From NCBI GenBank assembly GCA_029864165.1, contig JAOTTZ010000133.1, positions 1 to 5,961 of the forward strand: a stretch of DNA of 5,961 nt. The letters run 5' to 3'. Both the position numbers and the translations under genes were made by a program. Position 1 is the stretch's first letter. Each line of letters opens with the position of its first letter. The notes beneath the pieces are model-generated. The model ran no database searches and was not told where the DNA came from. It worked only from the letters and a program-made list of their open reading frames with translations. Of the stretch, positions 1-5,961 are shown in pieces. This DNA comes from Burkholderiaceae bacterium. GTDB taxonomy: Bacteria; Pseudomonadota; Gammaproteobacteria; Burkholderiales; Burkholderiaceae_C.

Positions 1-536
1 CCCAAGAACTTTATCTTCGCCGCCAGGGCAAGCCGTTACATCACGCACATGAAAACGCTCAGCGAGCCGAGGCGATCCACCGCTCCATTCTTTCGGCGGG
101 TTGCCACGCTGGGCGAGCAGCTTGGGCCGGTCTTGTTTCAGCTGCCACCTCGATGGCGCTTTGACCCTGGGCGACTAGAAGCCGTTGTCCATGCGCTCAG
201 CGGCGACTTTCGATCTGCGTTTGAGTTTCACAATCGGAGCTGGATCAACGAGCAAACCGACGCGCTCCTGGCGCGCCGGAACATCGCGTTCTGCATCTAT
301 CACTTAGCGGCTACCTGTCGCCGAAAAGGCTCACAGCTGATTTCGTCTACGTGCGGCTGCACGGCGCCGCAGGCCCTTATCAAGGCGACTACAGCGCACA
401 GACGCTCGCCGGATGGATGGGCGCGTTTTCAACTTGGGCGGCGCAAGGCCGCAAGGATTACTGCTGCTTCGACAACGACCAACGCGGCTACGCGGCGAAG
501 AATGCCGTGCAGATGCAGCCAATGATCGAGCGCTGA
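1..536 (+). pseudogene. DUF72 (YecE-like) family protein, 5'-truncated by window edge and frameshifted
   Basis: The family is a TIM-barrel-like protein of unknown function, usually about 240-300 residues. Frame 1 from base 1 reads family motifs in order: a KASRYITHMK-like ARASRYITHMK, LGPVLFQLPPRW, SAFEFHNRSW and IAFCIYHLA. It then turns to nonsense (AATCRRKG) and stops at 523-525. Frame 3 resumes the family exactly where it left off: GYLSP, TADFVYVRLHG, YQGDYS, FDNDQRGYAAKNA, stop TGA 534-536. The switch falls at 307-311 (gcggc), where gcgggc would restore one frame, so one G appears lost. Joined, about 178 residues are in the window; roughly 100 N-terminal residues lie to the left. The downstream half is intact with no other stop, so this is either a recent lesion or a sequencing or assembly error. 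It converges on the efflux operon and shows no functional tie to it. Family assignment is firm; true pseudogene status is not. Confidence 0.85.
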
Positions 537-541
537 TTGTG

Positions 542-568
542 TGCAGGCAAGCTTTTCATGCTTGCGCA
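542..568. terminator. Possible bidirectional hairpin between convergent genes
   Basis: GCAAGC (547-552) and GCTTGC (560-565) form a perfect 6-bp stem around a 7-base loop. TGC (542-544) and GCA (566-568) extend it across a two-base bulge (AG, 545-546). It fills the 44-bp gap between the DUF72 stop and the yhhJ stop, where a shared terminator would be expected. No U-run follows on either strand, so it is a weak candidate for an intrinsic terminator; it could instead protect 3' ends or be chance. Confidence 0.35.
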
Positions 569-580
569 TTCTCCAGTCGG

Positions 581-1702
581 TTACGCCAAGGCCACCGTGC
601 GCCGAAACCGTGTCAGTGCAACCCAGAAGAACGCTGCGCCGATGGCGACGATGGCGAGTAGGTGCGGCCACACGACCGCGAGACCAGCGCCGCGAAAGAC
701 GATCGCTTGCGCGAGACTCACGAAGTGCGTGGTGGGCGCCGCAAGCATGATGGTCTGTACCGCCAGCGGCATGCTCTCGCGCGGTGAAGTGCCGCCCGAG
801 AGCATGTTCAGCGGTACGACCACCAGAATCATCAGCAAGGCAAACTGCGGCATCGAGCGCGCGACGGTGGCGAGCAGAATGCCCATCGCCGTGGTCGAAA
901 ACAGGTGCAGCAGCGCCGCGAACAAGAACAGCGCGACCGAACCGGCGATCGGCATGGCAAGCGCGCCTTGCACCACGAAGTACAGTGACAGCGCGGCAGC
1001 GAGCAGCACGACCAGGCCGTTGGCCCAGACCTTGGCCGCCATAATCTGAAACGGTGTCAGCGGCATGACGAGCAAATGTTCGATCGTGCCGTGCTCACGC
1101 TCGCGGATCAGCGCTGCGCCGGCCAGGATGATCGACAGCATCGTGATGTTGTTGATGATCTCCATGACCCCAAAGAACCAGACGCCGTTCAGGTTGGGAT
1201 TGAATTGCATGCGCACCGCGAGCTTGACCGGCAGCTCCGCTTCGCCGCGATAGCCCTGCACGAAGCGCACGACTTCATCGGTAACGATGTTTTGGATGTA
1301 GCCGGCGCCGATGAAGGCCTCGTTCATGCGCGTGGCGTCGATATTGAGCTGGATGGCCGGCCGGTGCCCGGCCAGCACGTCGCGCTGAAAACTCGCCGGC
1401 ACGTGCAGCGTGAAGGTAAAGCGCCCGGCATCCAAACCCGGGTCGACGTCGACGAACTCGATGAGCTTGGGCGGCATGAACTCCGGCGGCCGCAGCGCGC
1501 CGAGGATGCGCTGCGACAGCGGCGAGCGGTCTTCGTCGACCACCGCCACCGGCGCGCTGCGCAGCTCGGTCGATTGGCTGTTGGCCGCCTCGTATACGCC
1601 GAATGAAAACGACCAGATCAGAAATATCAACAGCACCTTGTCAAACCACAGGCTGCGCATCTCCTTGACGCCGAGTTGCAAAATGTTCACCAGGTGCTGC
1701 AC
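581..1702 (-). CDS. yhhJ: ABC-2 type transporter permease, YhhJ family
   Basis: Inner-membrane permease subunit expected to pair with the RbbA-type protein encoded just upstream. From GTG at 1702 it is 373 residues, close to the roughly 375 of E. coli YhhJ. It has the ABC2_membrane_3 layout: one N-terminal membrane segment (about 22-39), a large periplasmic domain (about 40-170), then five hydrophobic segments (about 174-198, 222-246, 253-280, 286-305, 345-365). REREHGTIEHLLVMP (200-214) is the cytoplasmic motif typical of ABC-2 permeases, thought to contact the ATPase. LSGGTSPRESMP and APTTHF near the C-terminus are also family-typical. Start choice: GTG 1702 lies 8 bases after AGGAG (1715-1711). 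GTG 1708 overlaps the rbbA stop but is only 2 bases from that site, and ATG 1738 lies inside rbbA. There is no ATPase domain of its own. Substrate is unknown. Family certain; exact start fairly sure. Confidence 0.93.
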   Translation of the reverse strand: MQHLVNILQLGVKEMRSLWFDKVLLIFLIWSFSFGVYEAANSQSTELRSAPVAVVDEDRSPLSQRILGALRPPEFMPPKLIEFVDVDPGLDAGRFTFTLHVPASFQRDVLAGHRPAIQLNIDATRMNEAFIGAGYIQNIVTDEVVRFVQGYRGEAELPVKLAVRMQFNPNLNGVWFFGVMEIINNITMLSIILAGAALIREREHGTIEHLLVMPLTPFQIMAAKVWANGLVVLLAAALSLYFVVQGALAMPIAGSVALFLFAALLHLFSTTAMGILLATVARSMPQFALLMILVVVPLNMLSGGTSPRESMPLAVQTIMLAAPTTHFVSLAQAIVFRGAGLAVVWPHLLAIVAIGAAFFWVALTRFRRTVALA

Positions 1703-1704
1703 GC

Positions 1705-4437
1705 TCACTTCTCCTGCTTGCGCAAAAGCAGCGCGCATAGCACGATGATCGCCGGCACGAACACCGCCAGCGCCGCGAACTGGTCGGCAAGATCGCCAAA
1801 ACCCAGCGCCTTGCTGAAGGTGCCGCGCGTGATGACGAGGAAATGCGTCGTGGGGTAGACGCTGGATATCAACGCGGGGCCGCCTTCCAGCGACGAGACC
1901 GAGGAATTCAACCCCGAAAACGCCAGCGCCGGTGTGATGGTGGCGATGGCGGTGCCGAAGATCGCCGCCACCTGCGAGCGCGTGAAGGTCGACATCAGCA
2001 AACCCAACGCCGTGGTCGCGGTCACATACAACAGCGCACCGAGCGTGAGCGCCGAGAAGCTGCCCTTGAGCTGTACGCCGAAGGCAACCACCGCCAGCGC
2101 GAGCAAGCCGAAGAAGCTGATCATGCTCAAGCCGACGTAGGGTAACTGCTTGCCGAGCAGAAATTCGAGACGCGTCATCGGCGTGACATACAGATTTGTT
2201 ATCGAGCCGAGTTCCTTTTCGCGCACCACGCCGAGCGCCGTCAGCATCGCCGGGATGAACACCAACAGGATCGGGATAGTGCCCGGCACCATAGCGTTGA
2301 AACTCTCAAAGTCTTGGTTGTAGCGGTAGCGCGCCTCGATGTCGGCAGCGGCTGCGGGCGAGGTCATGCCGCTGCGGGTAGCGAGATCGGTGAGGTACTG
2401 GTAGTGCAAACCCTGCACATAGCCGCGCGTGGTTTCACCGCGAAAAGGCATTGCGCCGTCGACCCACATGCCGACCTCGGGCGAACGGCCGCGTTTGAGA
2501 TCGGCGCCGAAGCCGGGCGGGATCTCGATGGCGAGGCTCAGTTCGGCGCTGCGCATGCGTCGCTCGAGTTCGGGTTGATCGACCAATGCAGGGCGCTCGA
2601 TGAAGTAGCGCGAGCCGGCAATATTGCGCACGTAATCGCGGCTTTGCGGTGTCTGGTCGCGGTCGAGCACCGCAAAGCGCAGCTCGTCGACGTCGAAGGT
2701 CATGCCGTAGCCCAGCATGAACATCAGTAGCGCCGAGCCGATGAGTGCAAACGTGAGCCGGATCGGGTCGTGCCACAGCTCTAGCGTTTCTCGTCGCGCC
2801 ACGCCGAGCAAGCGCGGCAGACGAAATCCAGCGCGCGCCGGCGTGGCGTGTGCGACAACCGCAGCCGTCACGGTCGGCGCATCTTGCTTGTCCTTGCCCG
2901 TCGCTTCTTCCAAATAGGCGATGAAGGTTTCCTCCAGCGTCACTGCGCCGCGTGCTTGCTTGAGCGCCGCAGGCGTATCGCTTGCCAGCACACGGCCAGC
3001 GTGCATCAGTGAGATGCGGTCACAACGCTCGGCTTCGTTCATGAAGTGCGTGGAGATGAAGATCGTCACGCCCTGACGGCGCGAAATATCAAGCAGCAAT
3101 TCCCAAAAATCGTCGCGCGCCACCGGGTCGACACCCGAAGTGGGCTCATCGAGGATCAACATCTCAGGCCGGTGCACCATGGCGACCGCGAGCGACAAGC
3201 GCTGGCGGATACCGAGCGGCAGCGCTGCGGTCAGCGCGTCGGCGTGCTCGCCCAAGCCAAAACGCTCGATCAACTCAGGCACGCGCGTTGCGATCTCCGT
3301 GCCTGGCAGGTGGAACAACCGCGCGTGCAGCACCAGGTTCTGGCGCACCGTGAGTTCCGAGTACAGCGAGAACGCCTGCGTCATATAGCCGACGCGTTTT
3401 CGGGTTGCGATGTCGTGCGGGTCGACCGCATGACCGAACAGCTTGGCATCGCCGGCGCTGGGCGGCAGCAGGCCGGTCAGCATTTTCATGGTCGTGGTTT
3501 TGCCGCAGCCGTTGGAGCCCAGAAAGCCGAAGATCTCGCCGCGCTCGATGCGCAAGCTCACGCGGTCGACGGCGGTGAAGTCGCCAAAGCGCATGGTGAG
3601 ATCCTGCGCCTCGATCGCCGGCGTCCCGTCGGTCGTGGCAGCGCGCGCCGGTATCGTCAGCGCGTGGTGGCCCGCGCGCTGCGCCTGTGGCAGCAACGCG
3701 ATGAACGCCGCATCGAGGTAGGTTTGGTCGGTGCGCGCCTTGAGCTCGGCCGGGCTACCCGTGGCCAGCACACGACCGGCGTTCATGGCGACTAGCCAGT
3801 CGAAGTGTTCGGCCTCCTCCATGTAGGCGGTCGCGACGACAACACTCATACCGGGGCGCCTGGTACGCATGCGGTCGATCAGCTCCCAGAACTGGCGGCG
3901 TGATAAGGGGTCGACGCCTGTGGTGGGCTCATCGAGGATGAGTAAGTCGGGGTCGTGGATCAGCGCGCAACACAGCCCAAGCTTTTGCTTCATACCACCG
4001 GATAACTTTCCCGCAGGGCGGTCGCGGAACGCTGCCAGCCCCGTGCTGCGCAGCAACTCGTCGATGCGCTGCCTGCGTTCCGCGCGCCCCTGGCCGAACA
4101 GGCGACCAAAGTAGTCGACGTTGTCGAACACCGATAGCGTTGCGTAGAGGTTGCGGCCCAGCCCTTGCGGCATGTAGGCAATGCGCGGTGCGATTGTGCT
4201 GCGGTAGCGGCCGCGGCGCATGTCGCCGCCGAATACCTCGACCGTACCGGCCTGTATGCGACGTGCGCCTGCAATGAGCGCTAGCAGAGTCGATTTGCCG
4301 ACGCCGTCCGGGCCTATCAGCCCGACGCGGCAACCCGCCGGGAGTTCAAGCGCCACACCGTCGAGTGCGCGCGCTTTGCGATAGCGGTGGCTAAGGCCTG
4401 CCACGCGTGCCACGCATGGCAGAGGTTCGGCGCTCAT
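1705..4437 (-). CDS. rbbA: RbbA-type fused ABC transporter: two ATPase domains plus ABC-2 permease domain
   Basis: It spans 910 residues, matching the roughly 911 of E. coli RbbA (YhiH). NBD1 (about 8-240): Walker [10 protein letters not shown] 42-50, Q-loop Q91, signature LSGGM 145-149, Walker B LLILDEPT 165-172 with Glu170. NBD2 (about 275-510): Walker [10 protein letters not shown] 307-315, Q-loop Q354, Walker B MLILDEPT 426-433 with Glu431, H-loop His464. NBD1 has Ala204 at the H-loop position, and the NBD2 signature is LPLGI (406-410) instead of LSGGQ. A polar linker (about 511-545) leads to an ABC-2 permease: one membrane segment at 560-578, a periplasmic domain to about 715, then segments near 716-737, 765-788, 797-817, 823-843 and 885-905. 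[17 protein letters not shown] (737-753) is the coupling motif. The ATG shares ATGA with the adaptor stop and has no evident Shine-Dalgarno, suggesting translational coupling. E. coli RbbA was described as a ribosome-associated ATPase; the permease domain and operon favour ATP-driven export with YhhJ, which is inference. Confidence 0.95.
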   Translation of the reverse strand: MSAEPLPCVARVAGLSHRYRKARALDGVALELPAGCRVGLIGPDGVGKSTLLALIAGARRIQAGTVEVFGGDMRRGRYRSTIAPRIAYMPQGLGRNLYATLSVFDNVDYFGRLFGQGRAERRQRIDELLRSTGLAAFRDRPAGKLSGGMKQKLGLCCALIHDPDLLILDEPTTGVDPLSRRQFWELIDRMRTRRPGMSVVVATAYMEEAEHFDWLVAMNAGRVLATGSPAELKARTDQTYLDAAFIALLPQAQRAGHHALTIPARAATTDGTPAIEAQDLTMRFGDFTAVDRVSLRIERGEIFGFLGSNGCGKTTTMKMLTGLLPPSAGDAKLFGHAVDPHDIATRKRVGYMTQAFSLYSELTVRQNLVLHARLFHLPGTEIATRVPELIERFGLGEHADALTAALPLGIRQRLSLAVAMVHRPEMLILDEPTSGVDPVARDDFWELLLDISRRQGVTIFISTHFMNEAERCDRISLMHAGRVLASDTPAALKQARGAVTLEETFIAYLEEATGKDKQDAPTVTAAVVAHATPARAGFRLPRLLGVARRETLELWHDPIRLTFALIGSALLMFMLGYGMTFDVDELRFAVLDRDQTPQSRDYVRNIAGSRYFIERPALVDQPELERRMRSAELSLAIEIPPGFGADLKRGRSPEVGMWVDGAMPFRGETTRGYVQGLHYQYLTDLATRSGMTSPAAAADIEARYRYNQDFESFNAMVPGTIPILLVFIPAMLTALGVVREKELGSITNLYVTPMTRLEFLLGKQLPYVGLSMISFFGLLALAVVAFGVQLKGSFSALTLGALLYVTATTALGLLMSTFTRSQVAAIFGTAIATITPALAFSGLNSSVSSLEGGPALISSVYPTTHFLVITRGTFSKALGFGDLADQFAALAVFVPAIIVLCALLLRKQEK
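1711..1715 (-). promoter_or_regulatory. Ribosome binding site deciding the yhhJ start
   Basis: AGGAG on the minus strand lies within the last codons of rbbA (the Lys-Gln-Glu-Lys end). It is 8 bases upstream of GTG 1702, ideal spacing, but only 2 bases from GTG 1708. This supports GTG 1702 and suggests that ribosomes finishing rbbA help initiate yhhJ. Confidence 0.65.
3140..3156. repeat. 17-bp exact direct repeat, copy in NBD2 Walker B
   Basis: GTGGGCTCATCGAGGAT occurs here and again at 3923-3939, 783 bp (261 codons) away and in the same reading frame. Both copies encode the ILDEPT core of a Walker B motif, residues around 430 here. The repeat reflects duplication of the ATPase domain plus matching codon choice, not a mobile element. 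Confidence 0.85.
3923..3939. repeat. 17-bp exact direct repeat, copy in NBD1 Walker B
   Basis: Second copy of the 17-bp sequence at 3140-3156, encoding the same Walker B core in the first ATPase domain (residues around 169). Recombination between the copies would delete 261 codons in frame and leave a single-NBD protein. Confidence 0.85.
4434..4437 (-). promoter_or_regulatory. ATGA stop/start overlap coupling yhiI to rbbA
   Basis: The ATG of rbbA (4437-4435) overlaps the TGA of the adaptor gene (4436-4434). The 20 bases before the ATG contain no purine-rich Shine-Dalgarno, so rbbA translation probably depends on ribosomes terminating on the adaptor gene. Confidence 0.7.
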
Positions 4438-5420
4438 GGCGGCAGGCGTGTTTGCAAGGCCTCGGGCCAGACGACGTCGGTGCCCAGCCGCACGTAAGCC
4501 ACGCCCGGCACGCCAGTCTTCATGATGGCGGCGTGTTTGGCGAGCAGCCCCGGGGCTATCCGAACCTTGACGCGAAACATGAGTTTCTCGCGCTCGGTGC
4601 GGGTCTCTACTTCCTTGGGCGTGAACTGCGCCTCAGGGGAGACGAATGAAACCGTGGCCGGTATCGTGTACTCGGCGATCGCATCGAGCACGATACGAGC
4701 CTCGTCGCCAATGCGCAGCCGCCCTGCCTGGAGGGTCGGCAGAAAGATGGTCATGAAGGCATCGGTCAAGTCGAGCACCGTGAACACCTTGCCACCGGCG
4801 GGCAGCACCTCGCCTGGCTCGGCCAGCCGATACAGCACCCGCCCGTCGATCGGTGTCTTGAGCACGCTGTCGTCAATGCGGGTACGCACCGATTCGACCC
4901 TGGCTGCCGCAGCCTCGATCCCGGCCTCGGCCAGCGCCAACTCGGCCTCGGCAACGGAGCGCGCGGCCTGAGCCGTTTGCACCGCCGTCTCGCTGCGCTG
5001 CAACTGCTCGATGGGAATGTTTTGGTTTTCGTACAACTCGCGCGAGCGCGCCAGGTTCTTCTCGGCCAGTGCCACCTCGCTTTGACGCTGCGCTATCACC
5101 GCCGTTGCGGCGGCGCGTTGCTTGCGCGCTTGCGTCACGAGAGCCTGCGCCTGGCGCAGTTCAGCCTCTAGTTCGCGCGCGTCCATGCGCGCCAGCACTT
5201 GGCCAGCGGTGACCTCGTCACCCTCCTTGACGTTGACTTCGGAAAGCCTCGCAGCGAACTTGGCGGTGATATCAACCTGAGTTGCTTCGAGCCGGCCATT
5301 GCCAACAGCAATACCCTGCGGCAGCCCGGGCTCGCGCAAGGTTTGCCATGCGAGCACGCCGATCAGCGCCGCGAGTACCGCCAGCGCTACAACGGCTGTT
5401 GTCTTACTGCTCTTGAACAT
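4434..5420 (-). CDS. yhiI: HlyD/YhiI-type periplasmic adaptor (membrane fusion protein)
   Basis: Links the inner-membrane ABC pump to an outer-membrane channel. It is 328 residues from ATG 5420. The order is: uncleaved N-terminal membrane anchor (about 8-26, no lipobox cysteine), first half of the lipoyl-like domain (about 44-80, with [10 protein letters not shown] and [17 protein letters not shown]), an Ala/Glu/Gln-rich coiled-coil hairpin (about 81-180), second lipoyl half ([18 protein letters not shown], 187-204), then a beta-barrel domain (about 215-310, including [18 protein letters not shown]). Closest recalled relative is E. coli YhiI (about 355 residues); the deficit appears to lie in the hairpin. 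The hairpin tip reads R125-x3-L129-x6-P136 where TolC-docking adaptors have R-x3-L-x6-S. The start overlaps the upstream outer-membrane gene by 17 bp, and only a weak GGGTGG precedes the ATG. An in-frame TTG at 5438 would add six residues but has no ribosome site. Confidence 0.92.
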   Translation of the reverse strand: MFKSSKTTAVVALAVLAALIGVLAWQTLREPGLPQGIAVGNGRLEATQVDITAKFAARLSEVNVKEGDEVTAGQVLARMDARELEAELRQAQALVTQARKQRAAATAVIAQRQSEVALAEKNLARSRELYENQNIPIEQLQRSETAVQTAQAARSVAEAELALAEAGIEAAAARVESVRTRIDDSVLKTPIDGRVLYRLAEPGEVLPAGGKVFTVLDLTDAFMTIFLPTLQAGRLRIGDEARIVLDAIAEYTIPATVSFVSPEAQFTPKEVETRTEREKLMFRVKVRIAPGLLAKHAAIMKTGVPGVAYVRLGTDVVWPEALQTRLPP

Positions 5421-5961
5421 GGTCCACCCGCGGTCCAACTTGCGGTATCGGCACGCCGCGCTCCACGAAGTAGTGTTCCAGACGCGCGAGCCAATCGGCC
5501 TGATCGTTCTGAGTCAAAAAGAAATCGAAACGTGCCGCGGCGCGCTCGACCTCCATCAGACTGCTCAGGAAGTCATGGACGCCGGTGGCCGCGCGCAACT
5601 CGGCCACGAGCGCGGCATTCTGCGCATCCAGCAAGTCGAGTATCGACAACGTGCCGCGGGAGTAGGCGTCGCGCACCACGTCGAGGCTGCTCTGGGCGGC
5701 ATCGGTCGCCTGGCGTGACAGGCGGATACCGGTCAACGCGCTGCGCGCCGTATGCAGGGCGGAGCGAATACGTTGCTCGACGCGCTCAACCACGGCCTGA
5801 CGTTGGACGCGCAGCCCGGTCAACTCTTCGTAGGCCTGCCGTTGCCGCGCGCTGCGCGCGCCCCCGGTGTACAGGGGCAAGGACAACAACAAGGCTACGG
5901 TGGTCTCATGGTCGTTCACGCCCGGCAGCGGCGGGCCGCGTGCCCCGTCGCGAGCGAAGGT
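5404..5961 (-). CDS. TolC-family outer-membrane efflux protein, C-terminal part (5' end outside window)
   Basis: Outer-membrane/periplasmic channel subunit of a tripartite pump. The frame is open from the right edge (ThrPheAlaArg...) to TAA 5406-5404, 185 residues, so this is the second half of a protein usually 420-500 long. Visible TolC features are LSLPLYTGG near the start of the second repeat (a beta-strand followed by the conserved turn), then long amphipathic helices rich in Ala, Arg and Gln. YSRGTLSILDLLDAQNAAL is the hallmark Y-x2-G-x4-LDLLDAQ helix motif, followed by the FLSSLMEVERAAARFDFF ending typical of proteobacterial members. It is the first visible gene of the operon and overlaps the adaptor start, implying a dedicated exit duct rather than use of a shared TolC. 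No signal peptide can be judged because the N-terminus is missing. GTG 5919 is an internal valine, not a start. Confidence 0.9.
   Translation of the reverse strand, partial: TFARDGARGPPLPGVNDHETTVALLLSLPLYTGGARSARQRQAYEELTGLRVQRQAVVERVEQRIRSALHTARSALTGIRLSRQATDAAQSSLDVVRDAYSRGTLSILDLLDAQNAALVAELRAATGVHDFLSSLMEVERAAARFDFFLTQNDQADWLARLEHYFVERGVPIPQVGPRVDHVQEQ

Noticed and set aside
303..315. Programmed ribosomal frameshift in DUF72
   Set aside because: No slippery heptamer or downstream pseudoknot is apparent at the junction, and the family is normally read in one frame. A lost base is the simpler explanation.
537..1049. 170-codon plus-strand frame directly after the DUF72 stop
   Set aside because: Almost entirely antisense to the yhhJ C-terminus; composition (Ala, Thr, Ser, Arg) is a shadow pattern. 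Its adjacency to the DUF72 stop is coincidental.
1076..1606. 176-codon plus-strand open frame opposite yhhJ
   Set aside because: Antisense shadow rich in Arg, His, Asp and Gln, with no domain and no ribosome site, against a well-conserved permease.
3046..3795. 249-codon open frame on the plus strand opposite rbbA
   Set aside because: It lies wholly antisense to conserved ATPase motifs. Its translation is low-complexity (Arg, His, Gln, Ala-rich) with no recognisable domain, typical of a shadow frame in GC-rich DNA.
4522..4971. 149-codon plus-strand frame opposite the adaptor gene
   Set aside because: Ser/Ala/Thr-rich antisense shadow of a conserved HlyD-family protein; no independent support.
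5421..5438. TTG start extending the adaptor by six residues
   Set aside because: No Shine-Dalgarno precedes it, the added residues are atypical before the anchor, and ATG 5420 begins right at the expected short cytoplasmic N-terminus.
5845..5862. Alternating GC palindrome-like tract (ccgcgcgctgcgcgcgcc)
   Set aside because: It sits inside the TolC-like coding frame and encodes ordinary Gly-Ala-Arg-Ser-Ala-Arg residues; explained by GC-rich codon choice.
5404..5919. TolC-like gene starting at GTG 5919
   Set aside because: The frame stays open to the window edge and the protein would lack the first TolC repeat, so 5919 is an internal valine of a larger gene.
1..5961. tRNA, rRNA, CRISPR array, insertion sequence or att site
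   Set aside because: Coding sequence covers all but about 46 bases, and no repeat-spacer pattern, inverted terminal repeats or RNA-gene motifs were seen on either strand.

Overview
The window comes from a GC-rich Gram-negative bacterium. An outer-membrane efflux protein, an inner-membrane-anchored adaptor and an ABC pump sit together, which requires a double membrane. Protein similarity to the E. coli yhiI-rbbA-yhhJ cluster, recalled from memory, points to Proteobacteria (beta or gamma). The sequence alone does not support a finer placement.

Layout: positions 1-536 (+) hold the 3' part of a DUF72 (YecE-like) gene broken by a one-base frameshift near 309. Positions 537-580 are a short convergent intergenic gap with a hairpin. 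From 581 to the right edge the minus strand carries one tightly packed operon, in transcription order: TolC-family outer-membrane protein (5961-5404, 5' end outside the window), HlyD/YhiI-type periplasmic adaptor (5420-4434), RbbA-type fused ATPase-permease (4437-1705) and YhhJ-type ABC-2 permease (1702-581). The first two junctions overlap (17 bp, then 4 bp ATGA). The last leaves 2 bp between genes, with a ribosome binding site inside the rbbA end. There is no room for internal promoters between genes, and the operon promoter must lie beyond the right edge.

How the genes work together: RbbA is NBD-NBD-TMD and YhhJ is a lone TMD, so the two sum to one complete ABC exporter (2 NBD + 2 TMD). 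The adaptor and the TolC-like channel would extend it across the periplasm and outer membrane. This looks like a complete tripartite ABC efflux pump of unknown substrate. No regulator, substrate enzyme or mobile element is visible.

Nothing here looks like a wholly new system. The best second-look items are the asymmetric ATP sites predicted in RbbA, the tension between its 'ribosome-associated ATPase' name and its exporter context, an altered TolC-docking motif in the adaptor, and the DUF72 frameshift.
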